Shown piece by piece: positions 8,390 through 15,201 of a stretch of 64,000 nt of DNA; the first letter of the stretch is position 1, and every line of letters begins with the position of its first letter. Under the pieces are notes generated by a model that saw only the letters and a program-made list of their open reading frames with translations, searched no databases and had not been told where the DNA came from. The position numbers and the translations under genes were made by a program. Origin of the DNA: Fermentibacter danicus (GTDB lineage Bacteria; Fermentibacterota; Fermentibacteria; Fermentibacterales; Fermentibacteraceae); assembly GCA_001618615.1 (NCBI GenBank), contig LKHB01000181.1, positions 1-64,000 on the forward strand, in the 5' to 3' direction.

Positions 8390-8712
8390 ATCCCACTTCC
8401 CCGGGGTTCGTGACCGATCGGTGCGCGGCAGGAAAGAGCCGCCCGGAACGACGAGTATAACCGGCACGGGCCCCGGGGGCACCCGCCGGTCTCCGGTTCC
8501 CGGCAGGGGAGCGGCTGCATCATCCGTTTCAGGCTCCGGCGGATCGGGAACAACAGCGTTTCGAACCCGCCGGCCGCCACGCCCGAACCGGCGGCGCCCC
8601 GGGCTGTGTATCGTGTCAGATGCACATCCGCCCGTTACGGATTATAATGGGAGGACACAGGGCAGGTATTCGTGGAACCCGGGGAAGCCAACAAGTACGA
8701 AAGGGGATGCTC
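8390..8712. other. Divergent intergenic region with palindromic -10 box
   Basis: 323 bases between glgB (leftward) and a small membrane protein (rightward). It is GC-rich except at 8641-8648, where ATTATAAT is its own reverse complement. It therefore presents a consensus TATAAT on each strand (8643-8648 on plus, 8646-8641 on minus). No good -35 sits 16-18 bases away on either side; a GTGTCA lies 24 bases before the plus-strand box. I see no gene here. Confidence 0.45.
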
Positions 8713-9219
8713 GTGATCATCTACGACTATGGCGGACAGAACGATTTCGACGCCTTCGGCCTCTTTGCCGGTATAGCCGCTTTCGGAGTCGTCGCCGTGA
8801 TATTGCTCGGTGTACTCTCAGCGGTGATCTTCTACCTGTTGACGATGCAGAAGGCCCTGAACCGCTGTTCCCCGGCAAACCGGACACTGGAGCCCGGTAT
8901 GGTCTGGCTTCAGCTCATTCCCGTTTTCGGCATGGTCTGGAGCTTCATCGTCGTTCTGAAGACCAGCGAATCACTCGGGGCGGAGCTGCGGCACCGCAAC
9001 ATCCCCGGGATGGAGAGCAGCCCGGGCAGGGGAGTCGGTCTGGCAAGCTGCATCCTGTCGGCCTGGGTCTCGCTGGTGGGGTGGATACCGTATGTGGGAC
9101 AATGCCTGTCTTCCCTTCCCGGGCTGGCCGGCATTGTGTGCTGGATCGTCTACTGGGTCAGGATTTCCAGGACCGTCCGGTTGCTCGACCAGTCGCCTGC
9201 AAACGCCGGAGCGGCATGA
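8713..9219 (+). CDS. Small multi-pass membrane protein of unknown function
   Basis: About 168 residues with four likely membrane helices (about 12-42, 58-80, 110-130, 137-155), a conserved-looking NRTLEPGMVWLQLIPVFGMVWSF segment and a soluble mid-loop. Similar four-helix proteins of unknown role occur widely in Gram-negatives. Two starts compete: ATG 8707 has its AAGGGG directly abutting, while GTG 8713 has the same AAGGGG six bases away, so GTG is preferred. It has its own upstream TATAAT at 8643 and a hairpin terminator after it at 9296. I do not recognise the function. Confidence 0.7.
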   Translation: MIIYDYGGQNDFDAFGLFAGIAAFGVVAVILLGVLSAVIFYLLTMQKALNRCSPANRTLEPGMVWLQLIPVFGMVWSFIVVLKTSESLGAELRHRNIPGMESSPGRGVGLASCILSAWVSLVGWIPYVGQCLSSLPGLAGIVCWIVYWVRISRTVRLLDQSPANAGAA

Positions 9220-9295
9220 TCAGAGGCGGATCGAGCGCAGTCGGAGCGTCTGTGCAGTCGGCCTGACGGTGGGCGGGAACCGGGAGCCGGATATG

Positions 9296-9323
9296 AAAAG
9301 GCGGAGCGTTTGCCCCGCCTTTT
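9296..9323. terminator. Bidirectional intrinsic terminator
   Basis: Nine-base-pair stem (AAAAGGCGG at 9296-9304 with CCGCCTTTT at 9315-9323) with a further short inner stem. A-tract on one side and T-tract on the other let it stop transcription both ways. It lies between two convergent membrane-protein genes (ending at 9219 and 9342). Confidence 0.85.
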
Positions 9324-9341
9324 CTATACCCAGGAAATCGT

Positions 9342-9686
9342 CTACGCCTGGGGCTCCCCGGACTGATCGGGCTTGAGCAGGTTGAGCTTGAAGCCAAACT
9401 GGCCGATGAGCGGCAGGGGCACGGCCTTGCCGCCGAAGCCGTTGAGGGCGCCTATGACGAGCAGCACGAGGCAGAACAGGGCCCAGAGCCATCCGATGAC
9501 GGGGATGATGCCGAGGAGCATCGCTATGAGGAGAATGATGGACTGCTGGCAGTGATAGAGCACGAACCTGTTCTCCTTGCCGGTCAGGTAGGCGATGAGA
9601 AGCCCTATCCAGGTGATGTAGGCGATTCCGGCCATCGTCTTGCCCTCGTCGATCTCCTGCTGCGTGAAAGTGTAGTTCGGATCCAT
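9342..9686 (-). CDS. DUF4870/Tic20-like small membrane protein
   Basis: 114 residues. A soluble N-terminus (TFTQQEIDEGKTMAGIAY) leads into three to four hydrophobic helices with the DUF4870-like pattern KENRFVLYHCQQSIILLIA...IPVIGW. Family members are short, unassigned inner-membrane proteins. Two ATGs stand in tandem (9689, 9686); AAAGGGG is better spaced for 9686. It reads away from a promoter at 9796-9824 and ends at the shared terminator at 9296-9323, so it is probably monocistronic. Confidence 0.75.
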   Translation of the reverse strand: MDPNYTFTQQEIDEGKTMAGIAYITWIGLLIAYLTGKENRFVLYHCQQSIILLIAMLLGIIPVIGWLWALFCLVLLVIGALNGFGGKAVPLPLIGQFGFKLNLLKPDQSGEPQA

Positions 9687-9795
9687 CATACCCCTTTCGA
9701 GTCGAGCACGGCCGAGCCGCGCCTCCCATAGCGTGCGACCCGCCCGAGCGGGACCGCCCTCCACGGAACGGGAACCAGTTACTCACGGACACGAT

Positions 9796-9824
9796 ATTGT
9801 CGTTTATGTCCGGCGTAGTGTCAA
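9796..9824 (-). promoter_or_regulatory. Sigma70-type promoter for the DUF4870 gene
   Basis: On the minus strand a perfect TTGACA (9824-9819) is followed after 17 bases by GACAAT (9801-9796), four of six to consensus. It points to the gene starting at 9686. An inverted repeat (GGACA 9787-9791 with TGTCC 9807-9811, and ACGA 9791-9794 with TCGT 9800-9803) covers the -10 and could be an operator. Confidence 0.55.
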
Positions 9825-9847
9825 CTCCACCGCAACCGGCATATAAT
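9818..9847 (+). promoter_or_regulatory. Sigma70-type promoter facing right, overlapping the leftward one
   Basis: GTGTCA (9818-9823) and a perfect TATAAT (9842-9847) are separated by 18 bases. The -35 lies on the same bases as the opposite-strand TTGACA, so the two promoters share a -35 region and RNA polymerase can occupy only one at a time. It would drive the gene at 9903 and possibly the PilZ-PorV-miaB run. Confidence 0.55.
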
Positions 9848-9902
9848 AAGGCTTGCCGGACGAACGGTGAGCCCCTGCATGGCAGAGCATGAAAGGCCGG
9901 AG

Positions 9903-10364
9903 ATGACGTACGAAGAATCCAACCTCAAGCTGATTGCCATTTTCCATTACGTCCTGGCCGCCTTCATCGCGATGTTCTCGACGATACCCATGCTGTATCT
10001 CGGCATGGGGATATTGATCAGCCTCGCTCCAGCGGTCTTCGAATCCTCCGGCCCGTCGGCCCGGGATGTTCCTCCGGTCATTCTCGGCTTGCTCTTCGGA
10101 GCGATAGGCCTTGCCGGAACGCTGCTGGTCCTTGTTTTCGCAGCCCTCCTGTTCTTCGCGGGGCGCAATCTCCAGAAGGCCAGGCACATGGATTTCTGCA
10201 CAGTCGTGGCGGCAGTGTCGTGCCTGTTCATGCCCCTGGGAACCATTCTCGGCGTTTTGACTCTCCTGGAACTGAACAAGAAGGAAGTGCGGGAGCTGTT
10301 CGACCCGCCGGCACCGGGCGGCCCTGTGCCCCCGGTTGCATCCAGCCCCCGCGTCGTTGACTGA
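9903..10364 (+). CDS. Small membrane protein, unknown function
   Basis: 153 residues with three membrane segments: IFHYVLAAFIAMFSTIPML (about 12-40), a central helix (about 58-88), and a third around 105-125. A charged, proline-rich C-terminus follows. The opening NLKLIAIFHYVLAA is a recurring motif in short conserved hypothetical membrane proteins. ATG 9903 is chosen because AAAGG is six bases away and homologous openings align there; ATG 9879 is possible. It lies about 55 bases after a consensus TATAAT. The function is not recognised. Confidence 0.65.
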   Translation: MTYEESNLKLIAIFHYVLAAFIAMFSTIPMLYLGMGILISLAPAVFESSGPSARDVPPVILGLLFGAIGLAGTLLVLVFAALLFFAGRNLQKARHMDFCTVVAAVSCLFMPLGTILGVLTLLELNKKEVRELFDPPAPGGPVPPVASSPRVVD

Positions 10365-10409
10365 GGAAGGGGCCGGAACTAGCTTTTCCCGACGAAGTGG
10401 AGGTCGCTG

Positions 10410-10760
10410 ATGCCCGTCCAGACCGATGGCGATCGCCGGAGCAGCCCGAGAGCCAGGGTTGACCTTGGTGTAAGCATCAACATCGAAAACACGCCGGCGA
10501 TCCCGGTCACGGCCCTCAATCTCAGCGCTTCGGGGATATACTGCGTCTCGAAGGAGCGGACGGGCGAACTCACCAGGGTCGATCTGGTCCTGAAGCTCGA
10601 CGACGAATTCGTAATCCCGGCCAGAGCCGTCATCATCCGCGAGGAGGAGCTTCCGGACGGCAACTTCGGCCTGGGGATGTTCTTCACAAGCATCCTCGAC
10701 GAGCACAGGGCGCTGATAGCCGAACTCGTCTCGGGGACGCGGACGGGAGACAGAGCGTGA
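10410..10760 (+). CDS. PilZ domain protein (probable c-di-GMP receptor)
   Basis: 116 residues, essentially one PilZ domain. It carries the two c-di-GMP contact motifs: the RxxxR-type stretch RRSSPRARVDLGV (about residues 9-21) and the N-L-S-A-S-G-I motif (about 38-44, D/NxSxxG). Single-domain PilZ proteins relay c-di-GMP levels to motility, secretion or polysaccharide machinery. ATG follows GGAGG. The last codons overlap the PorV start (GTGA at 10757-10760), so the two are translationally coupled, which suggests a link to outer-membrane function. Confidence 0.85.
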   Translation: MPVQTDGDRRSSPRARVDLGVSINIENTPAIPVTALNLSASGIYCVSKERTGELTRVDLVLKLDDEFVIPARAVIIREEELPDGNFGLGMFFTSILDEHRALIAELVSGTRTGDRA

Positions 10761-11836
10761 AGCCCGTTCTTTTCGGCATCATCGTATCGGCCTCCCTCCC
10801 GGCCGTGGCAGCCAAGTACGCAGGGGAGTTCATGTATGTCGGCGCCGGCGCCAGGGCGCTCGGCATGGGCGGAGCCTTCTGCTCCGTAGCAGACGACGCG
10901 ACTGCCGCCTACTGGAACCCTGCCGGCCTCGTCTCCCTCCCGGGGCGCGAGATTCAGCTCATGCACTCCGAGAGATTTGGAGGGCTGGTCAAGTACGATT
11001 ATCTGGCCTATGCCCAGCCCTTCGGCGGTTCCGCCATCTCGGCGAGCCTCTTCAGAACCGATGCAGGAGACATAGCCGACACGACAGGTCTGGAGTGGCT
11101 CGACACCGGGTCCGACGGCGTCGCCGGCGAAGACGGGGCGGGCGTCCCGGGAGACTCCGGCAGCGACGACTACGATCCCCTGACCAATCCGGGCGGCACG
11201 GAGAACAACGGTCGGTGGGATCCGGGCGAGGAGCTAATTTACGACGAGGGCCGCATCTCATGGGGAAGCGCCGTCGACTACGCCCTTTATCTCTCCTGGG
11301 CCCGCCCCCTCACGGACGAACTCTCCCTGGGCGCAAGCATGAAGATCATCCAGCGCACCCTCATGGACCACAGCGCCTTCGGTGCCGGTCTGGACGCAGG
11401 GATCAGATGGACGCCCAGCGATGTCTTCGCCGCCGGGCTCAATATCCAGGACGCCGTGGGAACTCATATCTTCTGGGACACCGGCAGCAACGAGAGCGTC
11501 GTACCCACGGCAAAGCTCGGCGCCTCGACCGTATGGAGCCTCGGCAGGCTCTCCACCGTCGTGACCGTGTCGGCGGACGGCGACTTCAGGTTCGAAGGCA
11601 GGAAGTACTCCGCACAGTATCACGTCGGTGACGTCAGCCTGGACACCCACTTCGGAGCGGAGTTCCTGGTAAGGGACAGAGTCGCACTGAGGCTCGGAAC
11701 CTCCGAAGGATCCTTCACGGCCGGAGCCGGCCTCAGGATCGGGATAATGGGGCATCCCGTCAGCCTCGACTACGCCTTCCTCGGCCACGAGGATCTCGAC
11801 GACACTCACAGAATCTCGCTCGGCATAGGCATCTGA
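10757..11836 (+). CDS. PorV/PorQ family outer-membrane beta-barrel protein
   Basis: 359 residues with a signal peptide (about 1-18) and the family start GARALGMGGAFCSVADDATAAYWNPAGL, typical of PorV/PorQ/UPF0164 barrel proteins related to FadL. The remainder is amphipathic strands ending in a beta-signal-like GIGI. An acidic loop near residues 110-155 is rich in Asp and Gly and ends in NGRWDPGEE, resembling calcium-binding loops. PorV is a type IX secretion partner in Bacteroidetes, but no other T9SS gene is in the window, so the role is open. GTG start, coupled to PilZ. Confidence 0.83.
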   Translation: MKPVLFGIIVSASLPAVAAKYAGEFMYVGAGARALGMGGAFCSVADDATAAYWNPAGLVSLPGREIQLMHSERFGGLVKYDYLAYAQPFGGSAISASLFRTDAGDIADTTGLEWLDTGSDGVAGEDGAGVPGDSGSDDYDPLTNPGGTENNGRWDPGEELIYDEGRISWGSAVDYALYLSWARPLTDELSLGASMKIIQRTLMDHSAFGAGLDAGIRWTPSDVFAAGLNIQDAVGTHIFWDTGSNESVVPTAKLGASTVWSLGRLSTVVTVSADGDFRFEGRKYSAQYHVGDVSLDTHFGAEFLVRDRVALRLGTSEGSFTAGAGLRIGIMGHPVSLDYAFLGHEDLDDTHRISLGIGI

Positions 11837-11847
11837 CACCCTCCCGC

Positions 11848-12450
11848 ATGACGCTGAGCGAAGAACTACTCAGGAAGTCGATACATCTGGCTTCCGTGGT
11901 CATCCCCCTTACCGCCCTCCTCGTGGAGAAGACGCTGCTCGTAGTCGTCCTGGCCGTCGCCGCCCTGGCCCTCCTGCTCGTAGATTATCTCAGGCTCAGG
12001 AATCAAGGCTTCAAGGCCTTCTTCCTGTCCGCCTTCGGCGAGCTTCTCCGGAAGCACGAGAAGCAGGGCGGGATCACGGGCTCTACCATCCTGGTCGCCT
12101 CGGCCGCTCTGACGATACTCATCTACAGGCAGGAGACCGCAGTGGCGGCGCTTGTCTTCCTGAGCCTGGGCGACAGCATGGCCGCGCTGGTGGGCAGGAG
12201 ATACGGGAGGGTGAAGCTCGTCTGCGGGAGGACTCTCGAAGGCAGCCTGGCGGCGCTGATAAGCTGCCTTTTCGCGAGCGCGGTCCTGCTGCTCATAAGC
12301 CCTGTCTTCCACTGGAACCTCACCCCGCCCGTGCTCATCGCCGGTTCCGTCACCGCCGTCCTGGTCGAACTGATCGACATCCCGCTCGACGACAACTTCA
12401 GGATTCCCATCATATCGGGGCTCGTCATGGAACTCCTGATCCCCGGCTGA
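11848..12450 (+). CDS. Dolichol/polyprenol-kinase-like (CTP-type) membrane lipid kinase
   Basis: 200 residues with about six membrane helices. The opening ELLRKSIHLAS and the conserved LVDYLRLRN, GITGSTILVASAAL, LGDSMAALVGRRYGR and KTLEGS-like RTLEGSLAA motifs mark the SEC59/VTE5/diacylglycerol-kinase-type family that phosphorylates long-chain isoprenoid alcohols or lipids using CTP. A substrate of undecaprenol or phytol type is inference. It starts 11 bases after the PorV stop and ends 3 bases before miaB, in the same rightward run. Confidence 0.78.
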   Translation: MTLSEELLRKSIHLASVVIPLTALLVEKTLLVVVLAVAALALLLVDYLRLRNQGFKAFFLSAFGELLRKHEKQGGITGSTILVASAALTILIYRQETAVAALVFLSLGDSMAALVGRRYGRVKLVCGRTLEGSLAALISCLFASAVLLLISPVFHWNLTPPVLIAGSVTAVLVELIDIPLDDNFRIPIISGLVMELLIPG

Positions 12451-12453
12451 GCT

Positions 12454-13824
12454 GTGGTGGAAAGCGGCGGCCGTCCCACCCGCAGAGGCGCCTACTGGAT
12501 GGAAGTCTATGGGTGCCAGATGAATGTGAGCGACTCGGAGATCATCCGGGGAATCCTGGAGAGCGCCGGATACAGGCAGGTGGACGATCCGGGTGACGCA
12601 GACGCAGTCCTGGTCGTGACCTGCGCCGTTCGTGAACACGCGGAGACGAGAGCCATAGGCAGGCTGACCCAGCTCGGAGCGGGAACCGGCGGAGAGGGGC
12701 GTCCCGTCACGGTAGTCTGCGGATGCGTGGCCCAGGAGCACGGGAGTTCCCTGCTGGAGAACTATCCGGCCATCGACATCGTGGTCGGACCCGACAGATA
12801 CCTCGAACTTCCCGATCTTATCCGGCGCGGCAGGGCCTCCGCGACCGGGTTCTCGCCCCACCACTACGAAGGGGTCGAGCCCGTCAGGAAAACCTTCCCG
12901 CGCTCCTTCGTGACCGTCATGCGAGGCTGCGACAACTTCTGCAGCTACTGCATCGTGCCTCACGTGCGGGGACGGGAGAGGAGCAGGCCCGCCGCCGACA
13001 TCCTGCGCGAGGTGTCCGGGCTCGTCTCCTCGGGTTACGGGGAGATCACGCTGCTGGGCCAGAACGTGAACTCCTACCGCTCCGGGGAGCTGCGTTTTCC
13101 GGAACTCCTCGGGATGGTTTCGCGGGAGGCCCGCGGAGCCTGGGTCAGATTCGTCACCAGTCATCCCCGCGATCTCACCGATGACCTCGTGGAGACGATG
13201 TCGCGGTGCCGCAACGTCTGCCGCCAGATCCACCTGCCCGTACAGTCCGGCAGCGACCGCATCCTCTCCGCGATGAACAGGGGCTATTCGAGGGCCGGGT
13301 ATCTCGACAAGATCAGGAAACTCAGGGAGGCGATGCCCGGCATCGCCCTCTCGACCGACATGATCGCGGGATTCCCCGGAGAGAGCGAGGAGGACTTCGA
13401 ACTCAGCGCTTCGCTTCTCGAAGAGGTCCGGTTCGACCAGGCCTTCCTCTTCAGGTATTCGGAGAGGGCCGGCACTCCCGCCGCCTCGATGGAAGGCTCC
13501 ATACCCGTCGAAGTGAGGCTCGAAAGGCTTTCGAGGCTCCAGGAGATCCAGAGATCGATAACGCGCGCCTGCTCGGCCGCGCTCTCGGGTAGAGAGATGC
13601 CGGTACTCATCATCGGACCCGGCGCAAAGCGCGGCCTTCTGCAGACCCAGGGCCGGACGGCGGGGAACAGAGTGGTGGTGTTCGAGGGCAGGCAGGCCGA
13701 GGCGGGGAGGTTCGTACTGGCGCGCATCGGCTCGAGCGACGGCTGGACGCACTTCGCGGATCTGGTACGCCCGCTCGGGACGGAGGAGGGTTTCGAGGCG
13801 TCGGAGTCATGGCGCGAGTGTTGA
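12454..13824 (+). CDS. miaB: tRNA-2-methylthio-N6-dimethylallyladenosine synthase
   Basis: Radical-SAM methylthiotransferase that converts i6A37 to ms2i6A37 in tRNAs reading U-starting codons. 456 residues: UPF0004 domain (ending near 150, with cluster Cys in YGCQMN, TCAVREHAE, CGCVAQ), radical SAM domain with C-x3-C-x2-C (CDNFCSYC) and a C-terminal TRAM domain. IVPHVRGRERSR is the MiaB-type signature that separates it from RimO. GTG start is 3 bases after the preceding stop. miaA lies about 34 kb away in this window, beside one of its tRNA substrates. The 3' end overlaps the next gene by 16 bases. Confidence 0.95.
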   Translation: MVESGGRPTRRGAYWMEVYGCQMNVSDSEIIRGILESAGYRQVDDPGDADAVLVVTCAVREHAETRAIGRLTQLGAGTGGEGRPVTVVCGCVAQEHGSSLLENYPAIDIVVGPDRYLELPDLIRRGRASATGFSPHHYEGVEPVRKTFPRSFVTVMRGCDNFCSYCIVPHVRGRERSRPAADILREVSGLVSSGYGEITLLGQNVNSYRSGELRFPELLGMVSREARGAWVRFVTSHPRDLTDDLVETMSRCRNVCRQIHLPVQSGSDRILSAMNRGYSRAGYLDKIRKLREAMPGIALSTDMIAGFPGESEEDFELSASLLEEVRFDQAFLFRYSERAGTPAASMEGSIPVEVRLERLSRLQEIQRSITRACSAALSGREMPVLIIGPGAKRGLLQTQGRTAGNRVVVFEGRQAEAGRFVLARIGSSDGWTHFADLVRPLGTEEGFEASESWREC

Positions 13825-14846
13825 AACGGATCGAGAGAGCCTCCAGGAGGCTGCTCACCCGCCTCCTCAGGGGGCCGTCGCAATGTGCCGAATCCGATGC
13901 ACCGCCTCCCGAGCCCTCGTCCATCCTCGTCACCAGGCCGGATTCACGGCTGGGAAACCTCGTCCTCACCCTGCCTCTCCTGGAAGGCCTCAGGAGCAGG
14001 TTCCCCGAAGCACGCCTGACGCTGCTGGCCAGCGACAGGTTCGCCGAGCTGCCCACCCTCATGGGATTCGACGTAATCCCTGTCGACAAGGCCAGGATGG
14101 CCTCGCACCCCTGGCTCTTCCCGGGGTTCGCGCGAAAGCTTCGCAAGCGTGGATTCGACTGTGCGATCGACGCTTCCCATCCGTTCGCGTTCTCACTGTC
14201 CGGGGCGCTGGTCGGCCGACTCGCGGGCGCCCGCACGAGGATAGGCTTCGCCTCGGGGGACTACGAGGGCTGGTACACCCATGCGGTCCCGGGCCTCTCG
14301 AAAAGCGACCACGAGAGCAGGACCATCCACAGGCTGGGGTCGGTATGGCCGCGTTGGCCGGCATATTCGCCGCCACTTCTCCGCACGCCCGGACGGAGCC
14401 GATGCCGCTCCATAGGGGTCCATGTCGGGGCCAGCAGGGGGAAGGTCTATCCGCCGGACAGGTTCTCCAGGCTCGTCGCCGGGCTTGCCGGCATCGGGAG
14501 GGTCATCCTGTTCTGGGGAAGCGAAGGCGAGAGAAACCTCGCCGTCCGGCTGGCGGCGGATGCGGCCGCCTCGGGACTGCAGACCGTCACCGTGTCGGAT
14601 CCGCTGTCGATCGCGGGTCTTCTGGACTCGTTCGCCGGTCTCGATCTGCTGGTGACTGCGGACAACGGGCCCATGCACGTCGCCTACGCCCTGGGAACGC
14701 CGGTGATAGCTCTCTTCCGCGTGCAGAACCATGACAGGTTCGGGCCCCTGTCGGAGGGATCGGTCGTCCTCTACGATCCGGACGGCCCGGATCCGGAGAG
14801 AGTCATCCGCGCAGTGAAGGCTGTCCAGGCCGGGATCCGTCCCTAG
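13809..14846 (+). CDS. Glycosyltransferase family 9 (heptosyltransferase-like)
   Basis: 345 residues of the ADP-heptose:LPS heptosyltransferase family (GT9, GT-B fold). Visible marks: N-terminal RPDSRLGNLVLTLPLLEGLRSRFPEA, and the donor-site stretch LVTADNGPMHVAYALGTPVIALF near residues 280-302. GVHVGASRGKVYPPDRF matches the start of the second Rossmann domain. It probably adds a heptose or other sugar to the lipopolysaccharide core; gmhB for heptose supply is at 21838. It overlaps miaB by 16 bases and shares its TAG with the opposite-strand xseB stop in a CTAG. Confidence 0.85.
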   Translation: MARVLKRIERASRRLLTRLLRGPSQCAESDAPPPEPSSILVTRPDSRLGNLVLTLPLLEGLRSRFPEARLTLLASDRFAELPTLMGFDVIPVDKARMASHPWLFPGFARKLRKRGFDCAIDASHPFAFSLSGALVGRLAGARTRIGFASGDYEGWYTHAVPGLSKSDHESRTIHRLGSVWPRWPAYSPPLLRTPGRSRCRSIGVHVGASRGKVYPPDRFSRLVAGLAGIGRVILFWGSEGERNLAVRLAADAAASGLQTVTVSDPLSIAGLLDSFAGLDLLVTADNGPMHVAYALGTPVIALFRVQNHDRFGPLSEGSVVLYDPDGPDPERVIRAVKAVQAGIRP

Positions 14847-15136
14847 CCGTCCTCTTCTTCTTCTTCGTTTTCGTCGTCGTCTTCGTCGTCTTCTTCTTCC
14901 TCGTCCCGGGCGTCCGCGTCCGGTGCGCCGGCGGAGTCCGACAGTCCGTCGAGGATGTTCTTCACGGACATCTCGGTAGCCGCCAGGCGGCTGCGGAGGT
15001 CTCCTATCAGCTCCGCCGCCCGCTTCACCTTCGACTCGAGTTCGTCGAGAGGGCAGTCCTCCCTGCCGACCTCGTCCACGAGCCGGTTCAACTCCTTCAT
15101 CTGCTCCTCGAAGGAAGCGCTTTTCCTCCTGCCCAT
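14843..15136 (-). CDS. xseB: Exodeoxyribonuclease VII small subunit
   Basis: 97 residues. The core SFEEQMKELNRLVDEVGREDCPLDELESKVKRAAELI is the family's coiled helical pair that binds XseA. Unusually, the last 20 or so residues are almost only Glu and Asp, encoded by a run of GAA/GAC-type codons at 14846-14914; typical XseB is 70-80 residues without such a long tail. ATG 15136 has GGGAGAGGG upstream. It follows xseA by 65 bases on the same strand. Its stop overlaps the stop of the convergent glycosyltransferase. Confidence 0.9.
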   Translation of the reverse strand: MGRRKSASFEEQMKELNRLVDEVGREDCPLDELESKVKRAAELIGDLRSRLAATEMSVKNILDGLSDSAGAPDADARDEEEEDDEDDDENEEEEEDG

Positions 15137-15201
15137 CCCTCTCCCGTCGGCCGCGATGCCTGCGGAGCAGCGGCCTGAAGACCCGGCGGACATGGAGTCC
15201 G

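Noticed and set aside
11866..13752. Minus-strand open frame of about 628 codons opposite the lipid kinase and miaB
   Set aside because: Antisense shadow of conserved genes; composition skewed to His/Asp/Arg with no motifs.
14846..14914. Repeated TCTTCTTC-type tract as a possible CRISPR or tandem-repeat element
   Set aside because: It is the coding sequence of the acidic XseB tail; there are no spacer-separated repeats.
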